Shown here: positions 21,861 to 33,539 of the stretch, in pieces
Layout: the number at the start of each line of letters is the position of its first letter
Numbering within the stretch: the stretch's first letter is position 1
Assembly: GCA_020091685.1 (NCBI GenBank)
Contig: CM034601.1
Span: forward strand, 40,083,315-40,147,314
Length of the DNA stretch: 64,000 nt
DNA from: Lutjanus erythropterus
Taxonomy: Eukaryota > Chordata > Actinopteri > Lutjaniformes > Lutjanidae
Reading direction: 5' to 3'
Made by a program: the position numbers and the translations under genes
Notes under the pieces: model-generated
The model's database searches: none
What the model saw: only the letters and a program-made list of their open reading frames with translations
Told to the model about the DNA's origin: nothing

Positions 21861-24800
21861 ACTGAGTCTCAAATGTTCCACATAGTGTGTCAGGTTATAA
21901 TGCATGACAAACTGATCAGGCTGCTGTGGGCCAGGCACAAATGATATAAGGTCCTATTTATTGCCAAGTCTCTAATAATGGAATGATCAGAAGTGTTCTA
22001 TATACTGTTGGTCACCCTTTCTGAATTGTCTTGATGAATTGTGGGCTAATATTTTTTTTGCCAATGTCCAAAACTTGATGTTTTACAGTGAACCATGCAG
22101 GCTGCATACAGGTTGTAATGATAGTAGCAGTAAAAGCAGAACATAAACAACATGGATGTACAACACTGAGTGAATAAAGTTACAGTTTAATATAAAAGAT
22201 ACAGTTCATCATCATTACCAATGAACACAGCAGTGACCCCTTTCAAAATAAAGCTCTGATAATGGTTTAATGGTTAGCAAAATGCTACTGACTGTCTTTA
22301 CTAGATTTTTACTTTTTGGTATTTCCATGATGACCTTGCAGGCCACATGAAACCTTTCAGTTGGCTGCGTCCGGACCCTGGCCTGTATTTTTCCCAGATT
22401 TGCTTGTCTAATAAATGGTATACTTGACTTTTTCAACCCTTGTCTTGCTGACACAACTGCAGGTTTTCAAATGACTTTTACCTGACAAATTGACCATCAT
22501 AAAGTTATACTAGAAACATGTACAACAAATAGAGCTAATACATACTGACGTCTAGATGGACTAAATTTTGTCCAAGAAGAGAAATCTCAAATGGGGTTGT
22601 TCTGATATAAATGTAAGTCAGTATCTGCCAGTCCAAATGGCCACAAGGCAGACTATCAGTTTCCATGTACATAGGTTTGAGATCAAACATACACATTATA
22701 TAAAAATGAATAGTATATTCTGTATGCCTTCATACTGACATGCATTTAATAAACTGATCCTGATCTCACATTGTGTGCATGTACCCAGAGCATTGGCTGA
22801 GCCGGTAAAACCACGCCCATCCGTAAAGGCCTCACGAAAAAAAGATAGAAAGCATTTTACATCCTAGTAAATTATTTACATTATATAGTTTTTATTACTG
22901 AAATAATTGTTAGAGTTCTTAGGTTATTTTTCACAAACCTGATCTCACTTTTCTTGGCAAACAGAGGATTCACATGACAGAATGGAGAAATGCATGAACA
23001 GGCTTTTTTTGTAAACAAAGGGTGAATGACAGACATGCCGTTCAGTAGCTGGGAAGAATGCGCAGTGAATGTGGAATTTGATTTGACAGTTGTTTTAACC
23101 AATCATATTTTGTTGAGTTGTGGGTGGAATAATTTTCTGAAATCACCCAATTAGCAAAAAAAGCCGACCATGTAGACACGAGCAATACTCGTTGTGTAGC
23201 CAGAGACGGGACCTGTGAAAGTTGAAAGTTTCTCAGCGAGCTAATGCTGAGTGATGAGAAGGGGGCTGACACTGTCTGGGAAACACAACGTAGTGTAGGA
23301 AATGGTGGAAGAAGCAACGCTACAAAGACAGTTTGGCTGGTGTCACTGAAACTCCATTTTCAAGATTGTCTTGTCAGGAAAAACTTGAAATCAGACAGAA
23401 AAGTCGACAGTCAACCGCCTTGCCAGGATTAGAGCAAGCTAGCAAGAGCCACGGACAATGAGTAACTTGTGCCGGGAGTACTGCTCCTTTTTCTGTCATT
23501 GAGCTGCAGTCAAAGGACAAATTGTACAAGCCAGCATCTACACACTTTGTTAAAAGGGATTGAAGATGGGCTTTGTTTGGACTGTGTGACCATTCTTTGG
23601 TGAGTACCTTTTTTTAAAAAAAATGTTTTGCCATGGGGTGTGTAGTATATAGTGCTGCGCACTTATACTGTTCGGTTGAAGTCAGTGATACAGAGGCGGA
23701 GTAATATAACAAGTTAGACTATGTCCCGTGGAGGCTACATGTGTTCAATAAAGTTCAGACACATGAAGTTAAAGTAAAGCAGCCAACTGTTCTTTACACA
23801 GCAAGTACCCGGTCATGTGAAGTCACAACAGGGTGCATTTCCTTTTTGAGTTTTAGGGTGACCTCATTATTGATAAGTATATAATGTAACTTCAGGATTT
23901 GAACACAGAGCTGGCAGTTCTCCTTGAAAGTTACTGTGCTTTATTGATGAGTTTCTGCCTATGAACCCCAGTTTATTTTCTCTGCTGACTGAGAAATATG
24001 AATGTACTTGTTTCATTATTCTAGTCACATTTTTTAAGATAATTGCAGTATATATGATTGAAGATGTTTCTGAAAAGAGACCAATTGCCCCTGCAAAATG
24101 GTGTCAGGGGGTGTGTAGTGGGGGCCTCATTTTAGTGGAACGTTTACATGTTGGTAAGTGAACCCTACCATAAAATGACTACATCACTGTAAAAGAAAAG
24201 CTATCGGGTGCTAGCTTGTTTACATTCATATCATTAGCGCTAACTGTCTGTTTTCTGCATGTAGGTTGATATTTTGGAAGTTGTTGTTGTTTCCGGATTA
24301 CTTATGCCCACATAGTATATCTGGTATATCTGAACTTTTGTTCAGTTTTGTGTCTTAATTTTTGACTGGTTGAGTTTATGTTAGGTATTGCAGAATTTAA
24401 GTATTCTGTTTGAAATGGATAAATATATCAATGATTTTCCTATAGAATAACATAAGGACCCATTTCAGTGAGAATAGATATTTGAGACATTTATTTTCTG
24501 TCCAGCTAAAAACATGTATTTAACATAAATCAATGAATATGCTTGTATCATTTGTTTTCACAAACTAATCCAGTTGTATTAAATGTCATAATTAAATGTA
24601 GTGATGTGACATAGCCAGCTTTGTGTGCCTGCTTTTTCAGAATGGCATTTCTCTGTTGAGAAGACATTTAGGGCAAAGAAATCTTTAATAAGCCAAACTT
24701 CCATGCGACATAGGGCCTGGCCATTATTTTTTATTGCTTTGTTTGATTGTTTATTGCCATGTGTGGTCGCATGGCCCTTTTGAAGGTCCAGGGCCACGGT

Positions 24801-25158
24801 TCACCACTGTGCAATGGTTTGTAACAGTAACAGTGTAATGTAACTTAACTGTATCTTTATTTCTCTTTCTCTTTGTAAATGGGATAGCCATGAATGCTGC
24901 AGTGGAATTTCAGGTCTAATTTTTTTTCCCCTTGGCCCTAATCTGACATTTTCAGAAACTGCAGTTGTTCAGTTGTTTTCAAAGGCACTATGACACATCT
25001 GTACTAAACATGGGTTCAATTGTGTGAGGACAAAAGTGGCTGCTCTTTCAAGGTTTCTGGAACTGCAGAGATCTTTGGCCTATTTTAAGGCAAAATGGAC
25101 ATGATGTATGATTTTAATCATAGTGTTGAGAAGTAGGCTGCAGGAAGACAGGAATTCA
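21861..25158. other. Long unassigned stretch
   Basis: Around 22.8-23.6 kb the sequence is less AT-rich and has a repeat-like feel, but I cannot define ends or a family. Two donor-like motifs (GGTGAGTACC near 23,599 and TTGGTAAGTG near 24,152) have no supporting exon. No gene is called. Confidence 0.4.
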
Positions 25159-25836
25159 CAGTGTTTCCCTTATAGTTTATTTGGGAGGGTGCCCCGCCAA
25201 CAGGACCCCCACCCAGAAATTCAAGTTGTAGATTTTTTTTAATTGCTTTATTTAATTTTTATTTTAATCAAAAGGGCCTATAACATGTGTTCTTTTTATC
25301 AAATAAAAAAGCTAACTCTAATTTGAGCAATTTCAGAGTCGAATGTGTTGCTATCGTTTCATTACATTCATTACAATGCATTTCTCCTCTCCTCTGTGAT
25401 GGGCGGGTCTCCCCCCTCGCTCCTCTCTCACAGCACACACCCATACACCGGTACAGACACACCCACCCACACTCAGAGAGTGGAGGAGAGAGAGTTTCCC
25501 ACTGTTACGGTAATAAACAACAACAAACAAACAAAAATTGTAAATGGAGGTTCCCCAGCTGTTCACCCGCCAAGCAAAAATATCGGCGTTTTTTAAATGA
25601 ACCGTACATGGCGAGGCGGGAAGCACAGGTAGCTCTGCGGCCAGTGTTAGCCAAAATGAGAGCATCTCTCCCAGCCCCGACCACAGCGCTGCCGATCTCC
25701 TGCCCCTGTTAACGTCACCACGACTAGACCCAAACACACCTGTTCAGCCCCCCCACCGAAGCATGCAGTAATAAGCTGCAGACGGGTCACCACCGTCAGT
25801 CTGGCTTTGATCCAGCATGACTGTCAGACTGTAGAT

Positions 25837-27482
25837 CTGGAGTGTCAAACTCATTTTGGTTCAGCGGCCACACACAGCTCAATTTGATCTGTAGTGGGCT
25901 GGAACAGTAAAATTAAAGCATAATCTATCGATTATTCTGGTGATTGATTGAGTAATCAGATAAGAAATATTGCGTGTTCTGCATTTTTTTCTATTACATT
26001 ACTTTTGCTTTATTTAAGAACAGTGGTAATATACAAAAGAGAAGATAAGACAGGTCTATTAAATGAACAACTATAAATTGCTAAAGTAAAAATACTCAGT
26101 AAAGTAACTTTATTTTTAATGTAGATTTACTTTTACTGTTTTTCCTTTACTTTCTACTTTTTTTTCCAAGTACAAACGTAAAAGTAAAGGTAGTAATGTC
26201 TGCAGAAACCACAAACAGAAGAGTGAACTAACTGTTTTAACTGAAACAGTCACCAGAATGTTTTGTTAACATGTTAAAATCATAACATTTTTCTTCTGGA
26301 GCAGGACAGACGCTCCCAGACCCCCAGAGGACAGGGGACTGGTTTACCAACATGCCACCTTTTTCTCCTCTTATTAGTTTGCAGGTCTGTATTTAATAAT
26401 CAAAAAATAACAATAAGAATACCATTAAAGGACAACAACAGCAATAAAAATGTTGATTTTTCAAAAAAGGAAAGAATAACATACAAGATTTTTAAATTGT
26501 AATTAGGTATTTTTACATTGTGGTATTAGTGCTTTTACTTAAATAAAGAATGTGAGTATTTTTTCCATCACAGCAGGTCAGTGATCAGTGTTTCAGTGAC
26601 TCTCTGTGGATCAGTGAATAGTGTTTTATTTATGGCGGCCGCCACATTAAAAAAATCGGCACCACGACATGATTTTCTATTTTTGGAGCTGCGCACCTTT
26701 TTTACACTCTGCAGTGTTTCACACAAAGACTTTATTTGTGTGGACACCCAGGATTGGTTTGTCACCAATTTGGGCATTCGGATGACGGTATCAGTGATTG
26801 ATTAGTGATCAGTCTGCCCTCCTCTCCTCCCTCACCTGTTCACTCTGCTGTGAGAAGGTCTGAAAGTTTCTCACAGAGAAACACAGACTCTCCTGTTTTA
26901 CATATAGGCCTCCTTATACAGTTGTTTAATTTTATAAGTACATCTGGTTGGTGTCGATGTCATTAACCATCACGTTAGTTTCTGTTATAATAAACTGTCA
27001 TTAACAACAGTCTCCTCCACACACAGCTTCTCTGCTGCTGTGAAAACTGAATCACGGGTAGATTAATATGTAGGGAAAAACCCAGAATGCGAGTTAGGTT
27101 TTGTCTTTTGTCTTTATAAAACATCCTGCTGATGAAGAAAGTCACAGATCAGATACAGACAGGGTCAGAGAATCACACTGACCTCCTCTGTGTGTGTCTG
27201 TACTGTACGTGTGTGTATGGAGGAGCTGCATTGACGCAGAGAGGACAGATGCTGCAGCTGTGTGATAATAAATTATATCAAAATTTAAATGTCAGCACTC
27301 ATCAATACTCTACTACAGTTGTTCGGATTTACTGAATTACTCGAATTACTCCAGGAATCGTTTCAACCCTAAAATTAATGTCTTCTCTGTAATTTTCACA
27401 CTTTACAAAGTCATCCCACGGGCCGGACTGGACCCTCTGGTGGGCCGGTTTTGGCCCGCGGGCCATACATTTGACACCCCTG
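25837..27482. mobile_element. hAT MITE with GTGTCAAACTC/TTTGACACCCCTG ends
   Basis: It starts CTGGAGTGTCAAACTC and ends TTTGACACCCCTG, flanked by a perfect 8-bp duplication CTGTAGAT (25,829-25,836 and 27,483-27,490). The sister module has a single CTGTAGAT at the matching place (near 62,990), giving an empty site. Without its own inner insertion the element would be about 184 bp. A longer relative sits at 43,896-45,502. Confidence 0.92.
25917..27370. mobile_element. hAT element nested in the TCAAAC MITE
   Basis: The element contains AATCTATCGATTATTCTGG near the left end and ends GAATCGTTTCAACCCT. A perfect 8-bp duplication AAAATTAA flanks it (25,909-25,916 and 27,371-27,378). The first bases of the left end are worn compared with its relative at 42,740-43,500. 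The interior includes a TACTTTTACTT-rich stretch (26.09-26.56 kb) like the repeat at 4.2 kb. No transposase domain is visible. Confidence 0.85.
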
Positions 27483-27541
27483 CTGTAGATACTCTGCATG
27501 GCTGTACAAGACCGAACTTGGTGAGTGAATTGATTAATGAA

Positions 27542-27574
27542 GATGGATGGATGGATGGATGGATGGATGGATGG
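27542..27574. repeat. (ATGG)n microsatellite
   Basis: Eight uninterrupted units in copy 1 of the module. The third hAT element begins exactly at its right edge. Confidence 0.95.
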
Positions 27575-28155
27575 CAGACACGGCACCAGGATTTTAATTT
27601 TGGGTGGGCCACGGTAACTTCGGTTGGGCCTTTAAATTACAAAAGTTAACAGTTTCCAACTGGTAATCTCACTTTAACAAAATCATACTGTGGATGGCGA
27701 CTAGTACTTCCAGTTGGTTATGACAGTTTTAAAATCTTTTTAAGAGTTTCAATCTGCAGTTTATATTTATTTCAAATGGCACAGGATATCTCCTTATCTA
27801 TGTTTTCACTATGGATCAAGTAGATCAGTATATCAATGCATTAAGAAAACTGTCATTTTATTCTTTTTAATGCATTTTCATTTGATCTGTCTGGATTACT
27901 CTTTAAATTGATTGTAAGGAGAGAGAGAAACGAAGTGATCAGAATAATGGGTGAGCTACAATGACTTTTAACAGGAGAGCGCGGTAATCTGAAGACAATC
28001 AAGTCAGGCAGCAATATCTACCTCCTGTATTGTCTACATTTTATAGATGTTCTAGTTTTGATGAAAAATGCATCTTCATGTATAAAATAAGACAATGATA
28101 AGCTTTCCTCAGTACACCGATCATCATTTCTGCTGAACAGCCGCCATAGTTGTAA
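27575..28155. mobile_element. Left part of a hAT element (GGCACCAGGATTTTAATTTTGG)
   Basis: It starts CAGACACGGCACCAGG directly after the ATGG tract and aligns with 63,078-63,640. The right end (CGCCGCCCCTG) present in copy 2 is missing here. It is noncoding. Confidence 0.7.
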
Positions 28156-28299
28156 ACCGTTTATTCAGGTCTAAATGCTCTGTAATCATGGTAATGGGGT
28201 CCTTCGGTGAGAGGGTCCTGCAAGGACCGCAACAACGGACCACGATCATTCCAGCCCAGGCACCCCCCTCCCAAAGCAAAAAAGCTAGGGGAAACACTG

Positions 28300-28780
28300 A
28301 TGTGTGAGCACAAAAATAACTCAACACCAATGTCCTATGTTTTATTTATTTTATGTTGTGAATTCTCATGTTTTTCTTAAGAGACTTATATTTTGAAATC
28401 TTATTTTTAAAGTATGCTACTCACACGGTACCCATCTGCCTTCCCAAAGCAGCTGGCCTGAGGGAAACCCAGGTTTAGGTATTACCATAGCTGTAGCATT
28501 GAGTATTTATAGTATAGCAGGTGTGTGTGTGCATGTGTGTGTGCATGTGCACACGTGCATGCGCCCAGAGGAAGCACATGTGATATTGATTTACTAATTA
28601 ACTAACTAACACTGCCTATCATGTTAGCACCATTTGCCTCATTGTAAAACCTGCTATTACTAACTGTTAACTGTTGAGGTTAAATGAATGCCTTCTCATG
28701 CATTACATTTAGATGACCATGACGAGAGACAGAGTTTGACTGGCTCAGAGGCTGGCAGTACTTGCTCCAGTTCACGTCTA
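28300..28780. other. Unassigned, includes short GT-rich tract
   Basis: Positions 28,520-28,562 are an imperfect GTGTGCATG tract. Nothing else is recognised. Confidence 0.5.
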
Positions 28781-28789
28781 GCTTCCTGT

Positions 28790-28905
28790 TTGTTCTCCTT
28801 TTTTCTAAATGAGAATCGATAAGAGAATCGATAAAGAACCGAATCGTTAAGTAGAATCGAAAATGGAATCGGAATCGGAAAAATCTTATCAATTCCCATC
28901 CCTAG
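28790..28905. mobile_element. Solo end of a hAT element (AATCGATAAGAGAATCG...CCATCCCTA)
   Basis: Repeated AATCGATAAGAG and GGAATCGGAATCGG motifs run into TTCCCATCCCTA. I recall this as the subterminal and terminal sequence of a fish hAT family. The partner end was not found in the surrounding 1 kb. Confidence 0.6.
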
Positions 28906-29082
28906 TCCTAAGAAGGACTACTGGCAGCTACAGGTGTGGTTTTAGGTATGATGACCACTGATGGTGACCAAGTGTTTTGAAATGTAAAAGTACAAATGGC
29001 TTTAAATAGTCACAAAAGTTGAGGTTTTATTGAAATCCATGCAGCTCTAAAGGCCTAGGTAATTTTTTCGCAGTGTGTATTT

Positions 29083-29337
29083 GAGCTGCAATGATTAATT
29101 GCTTAAATTGATGGACAACTATTTTGATAATCAGTTTCAGTAATTCTTTCTTTCTTCTTTACTGCTTTATGAAAAAAACTGAATATCTTTGGGTTGGGAG
29201 TAAAATGTTTGAAGATGTCATCTTAAGTTTTGGGAGACACACTTAAACATTTTTAAAACAAACAACTATTAATTGATTAATCACGAAAATACTCAACTTA
29301 TTAATGGACTTTGAAAATAATTGTTAGTTGCAGCCCT
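29083..29337. mobile_element. Nonautonomous hAT MITE, second copy
   Basis: It starts GAGCTGCAATGATTAATTG and ends GTTAGTTGCAGCCCT. Internal segments ACTGAATATCTTTGGGTT and GAAGATGTCATCTTA match the copy at 49.2 kb. The flanks are only partly alike (TGTGTATT and TGTGTGCA), so a duplication is not proven. Confidence 0.75.
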
Positions 29338-30424
29338 TGTGTGCATACTGTAAATTATAACCATCCAGAAAAGATTGGAGGGATGTGTTATGAGGTATCT
29401 AACGTGGCAATAAAAAAGAACACATTACATTAAAAATGAACACGGCTACATCTCAGATGGATGTTGCTGAAGCAAATCTAGTTTGATGGAGACAGCTTCC
29501 CTTTTGAATGACTGTAAAATCTGGTCCCCAGTTACATCAAGCAGATTGTATAACAGGCAGCCAGATAAAAACTATGACATAGCATTACCCATCACAGTCC
29601 AAGGGCTGCTGACTCCTCAGATCTGTTACTTAAAAGGGCATCAGAGGAGTTTCAGAGACGTGTCAATTATTGCTTCCAGCACGTTCAGGTCTGAAGACAG
29701 GGAGAAAGAGATTATAAAATGTTATGCTTGAGCCATGTGCAGGTAGTCAATAAAATATGATTTTACCAACCTTTTGACTTCGCTACTGCCTGTAATCCAT
29801 CACCAAAAAATGGCCCTAGGAGGCCTTTAATATTTCTACAACTCTGCACATTTATGTTTATTTAAGGATCCCATTCAAGGCATATGGTACCGTTGAAGAG
29901 AGAAATACAGTACAGACATATAATAAGGAAGTACAGACATTATATTAAGATATAATAACAATCAGGCAAGCTAAACAGATACACAAATCAGAGTGCTTGG
30001 GATGTAAGACTGAAGTAATGACACACAGAGCCGATGCTGACCTCCAAGGGCCCCTAAACAAAATTCTGCTAAGGGGCCCTCCAAACTGATTGGAGAACCA
30101 TGTAAATTATTTGTCACATGGTCACACCTGACACCCCAGTGCTCCCACTATAATCTTCCCTGCTTTAAAACAGTTTGCTCCATCTGTCCATCTGTCAAAG
30201 AACAAGTAGATCTATATAGAACAGAATGAGCTACAAAAAAATCATTATTTAATGAAGAGAATATTTTGTGTAGAATGTAAGATAAGTGAATAAATAATAT
30301 AAATAAGAAGTTTTAGAATATATAAAATGTGGAAAATACTAGAACATAACACTGAGCTTTGGGTCTTCAAGCTGATTAATCAATTAATTGATTTTAAATT
30401 CAATATTTAATCAATCATTAGTCA
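29338..30424. other. Unassigned; possible element end near 30,030-30,095
   Basis: GGGCCCCTAAACAAAATTCTGC followed by AAGGGGCCCTCC resembles a fish repeat end, but the limits cannot be set. No gene is seen. Confidence 0.4.
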
Positions 30425-30962
30425 TCGGTCCAGATTTACATCAAGTACTGTACTTATTTTGTACTGTACTTGAGTTCCATTTTATCCAACTTTATGTTTC
30501 TACACTACATCCCAGAGGCAAATACTGAACGTTTTAATCCACAAAGCTGAAAAAAGGCTGTTTTCTGACTTTTTAGAGATACATGGTTCTCACAGGACAG
30601 TTATGCCACAGACCTTTGATGGTCTTATAGACCATGATGCATTGCTATAGATTAAAGCAGCTGTCAGTGGCATATGAAGTTTTTAAAATGAACTCAACCT
30701 TAAACATCTACAGCAGTAAACAGCAGTAACATTAATGTGATAATATTAACCCAGAAACATCAGACATAATAACACTGACAGGAACATTTTATTGTAACAT
30801 GAATATTTTTATACTTTTTGAAGTATTTATCTGAAAATATTTCCATATTTTTACTTAAGTAAGGTTTTGTGAATGCAAGAGTTTTACTTGTAGTGAAGTC
30901 TTTTTACAGTGTGATATTAGTACTTTTGCTGAAATAAAGGATCTGAATACGTTTTACACTCC
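30425..30962. repeat. Dispersed fish repeat, TACTTTTACTTAAGTAA type
   Basis: AAGTACTGTACTTATTTTG, TTTTACTTAAGTAAGG, TTTTACAGTGTGATATTAGT and AAAGGATCTGAATAC match the general pattern of the repeat at 4.2 and 26.1-26.6 kb. It is noncoding, and its ends are uncertain. Confidence 0.5.
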
Positions 30963-31008
30963 TGGCCACCTCAGAAGAGTAATACCATGTCTATATATTG
31001 ACTGGATG

Positions 31009-31010
<2 letters not shown>

Positions 31011-31039
<29 letters not shown>
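31011..31039. repeat. (CAGA)n microsatellite
   Basis: Seven units. A shorter tract of the same unit is at 32,487-32,504. Confidence 0.95.
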
Positions 31040-31858
31040 TGGCTGACTGGTCTCCACAGAGGCTGCTGCGGAAAAGTCTGCACGCGCATATGAACGCATG
31101 TCGCAACGTGGTTATCTTTTCTGAGCTATAGATTACAAACTCTGCTGTATGTTGGTGTGCATCAAACGTGGTAAATAGTTGAATTTCATTTTCAAATCTG
31201 TCAGACACAAAGTCACAGAACAGCTCTGGATGGAGGCACTTGCATAGTTTGCATATAGGGCCATCTGGCCCTGATGACACATTTGTAGTACAATTAAACA
31301 AATAAGTAAAAAGAAGACTGAAGAAAAAAAAATACCATAGCTTTTTCCTCTCCAACTCACCATGTCCTCTGTAATGTAGATGACTTTCACTTTCACTTTT
31401 CATCATTGGTGTGATGATGATTTGGTCCACCTACAGCATACTTGGCACTTTGACTGCAGTATTGAAAACTATTCTCAGTAAATTTTTATCACATAGCGTC
31501 AACGAGGAAATCCTTTGAGTGCCATGAGATTCTTTAATTTTTATCCTCAGGGTGCAAGAATAATGCTGTAATTATATCGACCAGTGTGCACTCGGATGTA
31601 GTATATAAAAAAAACTTGCCTCTTAGGAGAAAGGAAAGAAGCACATGTTCCTTCTTCCCTCAAGTTCTTTCTTTGGAAATCACACAGTTTATGGCCCCAT
31701 TATAATTGCTGAACCATGGGGATGTCAGGGCTGCCGTAGATTTTATTGAGGGCGATGGGTGAGAGAGATTACAGCCATCAATATAGATTTGGATGTAACT
31801 CACACCTCTGCAAAGCAATGGGTAAGCCCAGAGGCTCAGGCCAAAGGCATGTGTATTA

Positions 31859-31894
<36 letters not shown>

Positions 31895-32724
31895 ACTGAG
31901 CAGTCAGAGGCTTCCTTCATTCACTTCTTTGTGTTGATGCTGTAACATGTGGCATCAGAGAGAGAAAGCACAGCCGAGTGGAGCTCAGACTGGGCTCCAT
32001 CAGTCCTCTGTACAGGTCAATGCAGGTGGCACGTTGTTCACAGATGTGATGTTTCATTTATTATCATCATCCTGCCAACAAATACTACTGATACGCTGAG
32101 GGTGTGAAAAATGAGAGGTGCATAGAGAGAGGTTATACAATTATATGAGTCATCACACAATAGGGTTTAAGATTGCAGTTTGAGAGTTTTGTTTATGTTA
32201 AAATTCTCCTCCTTCTCTCTGGTGAAACTCATTATTTCCATTATTCTCTGTTTCACCCCAGTATGGACCTATTTTCTGATGATAATGTCACATTGTGCAC
32301 CTTTTGAAAAGGGTTAATTAAATGATCTAATTTGCATTTAGTTCTTGGCTATATTAATATGAATCCTGTTAATGTTTTTCATGTGTTAATTGATCCTAAT
32401 GATGCTGTGTTATGTACATCACTATCATTATCTCTATTTCTGTCACTGTCATTAACCCAGAGGACAAGAATATTTATCAGGAATTACAGACAGACAGACA
32501 GACAAATTGGCTGTTCTCATTTAGGGATACAAGCCTTTGCTCATGTGTGTAAGATGATATGATTTTAGTTTAAATTCACAGCCTGATCATCGAAACTGAC
32601 ATAAAGAGCACTTTTGACTCTTTCTTTGCCAATGTTTTTTTGAAACAGTTACCTACCAGTGCCAGCATTTTTGACAAAATGCACTGATAATTTCAGCACC
32701 CACAGAATATTCAGTTCTATGGAT
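31040..32724. other. Unassigned, with microsatellites
   Basis: It contains (GT)16 at 31,861-31,892 and a short (CAGA)n at 32,487-32,504. The longest ORF of the window (158 codons, minus strand, 30,954-31,430) runs through the (CAGA)n tract and has no recognisable domain, so it is not called. Positions 32,280-32,420 are AT-rich with many TTAAT motifs. Confidence 0.5.
31861..31892. repeat. (GT)n microsatellite
   Basis: Sixteen uninterrupted GT units. Confidence 0.97.
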
Positions 32725-32732
32725 ATGTTAAC

Positions 32733-33531
32733 TAGGGATGCGCACAATTAATCGACTATATGATTAAACGTACACACCCTCGCTAGTCGGCACCAGAAAT
32801 ACTAGTCCTTTAAAATATTTATCAATATTTCACTCATGTATGATACCAGTTAACTGTTGGCTCTAAGATTTTATGCAGCCACCCACCACTAGTCGGGGCT
32901 GCAGCACTGTCAGACAGCAGCCCCTCTCGCCCAGCTCGTATACCCTAACCGCCTAGGCAACCCTGGATGTTTATATCAGCAAAGTCGGACAAATGACAGC
33001 TTGTAAAATCAGCACGATTTGGCAGTGTTTAAATCTAAAAATTGGAAATAATGTTGAATGTAGACTGTGACAGAATAATCTGATATATTTTCATTTGACT
33101 GGAGAAACATGTGACCACATTAAGCACAGACACAGGAATAAACCTGCAAGTGGAGCTGCTGCTGCTGCTAGCACTGCTAACGTTAGCCACACTGTGTGTC
33201 AGGCTGGCAGACATCAGGTCTGAATCCTTTACCCACAGACACTGTCATTCTCTTCGGTCTGAAAAGGTGAAGCATTTAGTGAGTTGTTGTCATGTTTTGT
33301 ACATTAATATGTAAGATTTATGTTGTAGCATGCATTTCAGCAGCATTTGGCGATTGTAGATTGTGATTAATGGCTTCAAATGACAGTATTTTTTTTGGAC
33401 AGTGTAACAGCTTTCTTTAACAGCTTTTTTAACTGCTTTCTGAGTGTTTTCTTAGTGCTAGATTAGTCAGTTAGTCTAAATTTAATTTTGCATTTAATCG
33501 ACAGGGAAATTAGTTGCCAGGAACATCCCTA
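32733..33531. mobile_element. 799-bp nonautonomous hAT element with perfect 8-bp TSD
   Basis: It starts TAGGGATGCGCACAATTA and ends GGAACATCCCTA, sharing TAGGGATG as inverted end. A perfect duplication ATGTTAAC lies at 32,725-32,732 and 33,532-33,539. Subterminal AATCGAC motifs occur on both sides. A 67-codon ORF inside (33,111-33,314) runs through a CTG-rich tract and has no transposase motif. Confidence 0.93.
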
Positions 33532-33539
33532 ATGTTAAC

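Larger units (their letters stand above)
25159..28299. mobile_element. Composite hAT module, copy 1 (multiply nested)
   Basis: The outer element begins CAGTGTTTCCC and ends GGGAAACACTG, an 11-bp inverted repeat of hAT style. Large parts recur in the same orientation at 62,702-63,640. Inside it are a TCAAAC-type MITE (25,837-27,482) split by a second hAT (25,917-27,370), an (ATGG)n tract, and the left part of a third element (from 27,575). Relative to copy 2 it keeps about 410 bp (25.28-25.69 kb) that copy 2 lacks, but it lacks about 55 bp near 27.98 kb. No outer TSD is visible. ORFs in the GC-richer part at 25.3-25.7 kb have no domain. Confidence 0.8.

Noticed and set aside
23575..24160. Splice-donor-like motifs GGTGAGTACC and TTGGTAAGTG suggesting exons
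   Set aside because: There is no acceptor, no coding potential and no homology; donor-like motifs are frequent by chance.
25287..25737. Overlapping 128-141 codon ORFs on both strands
   Set aside because: They lie inside the noncoding hAT module, in a GC-rich stretch missing from the sister copy, with no transposase motif.
28124..28330. Minus-strand ORF overlapping the right end of the hAT module
   Set aside because: It spans the element terminus into flanking DNA and has no recognisable domain.
30954..31430. Longest ORF in the window (158 codons, minus strand)
   Set aside because: It begins at a non-ATG codon, ends through a (CAGA)n tract read as Ser/Leu/Cys/Val repeats, and has no recognisable domain. 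It is probably chance.
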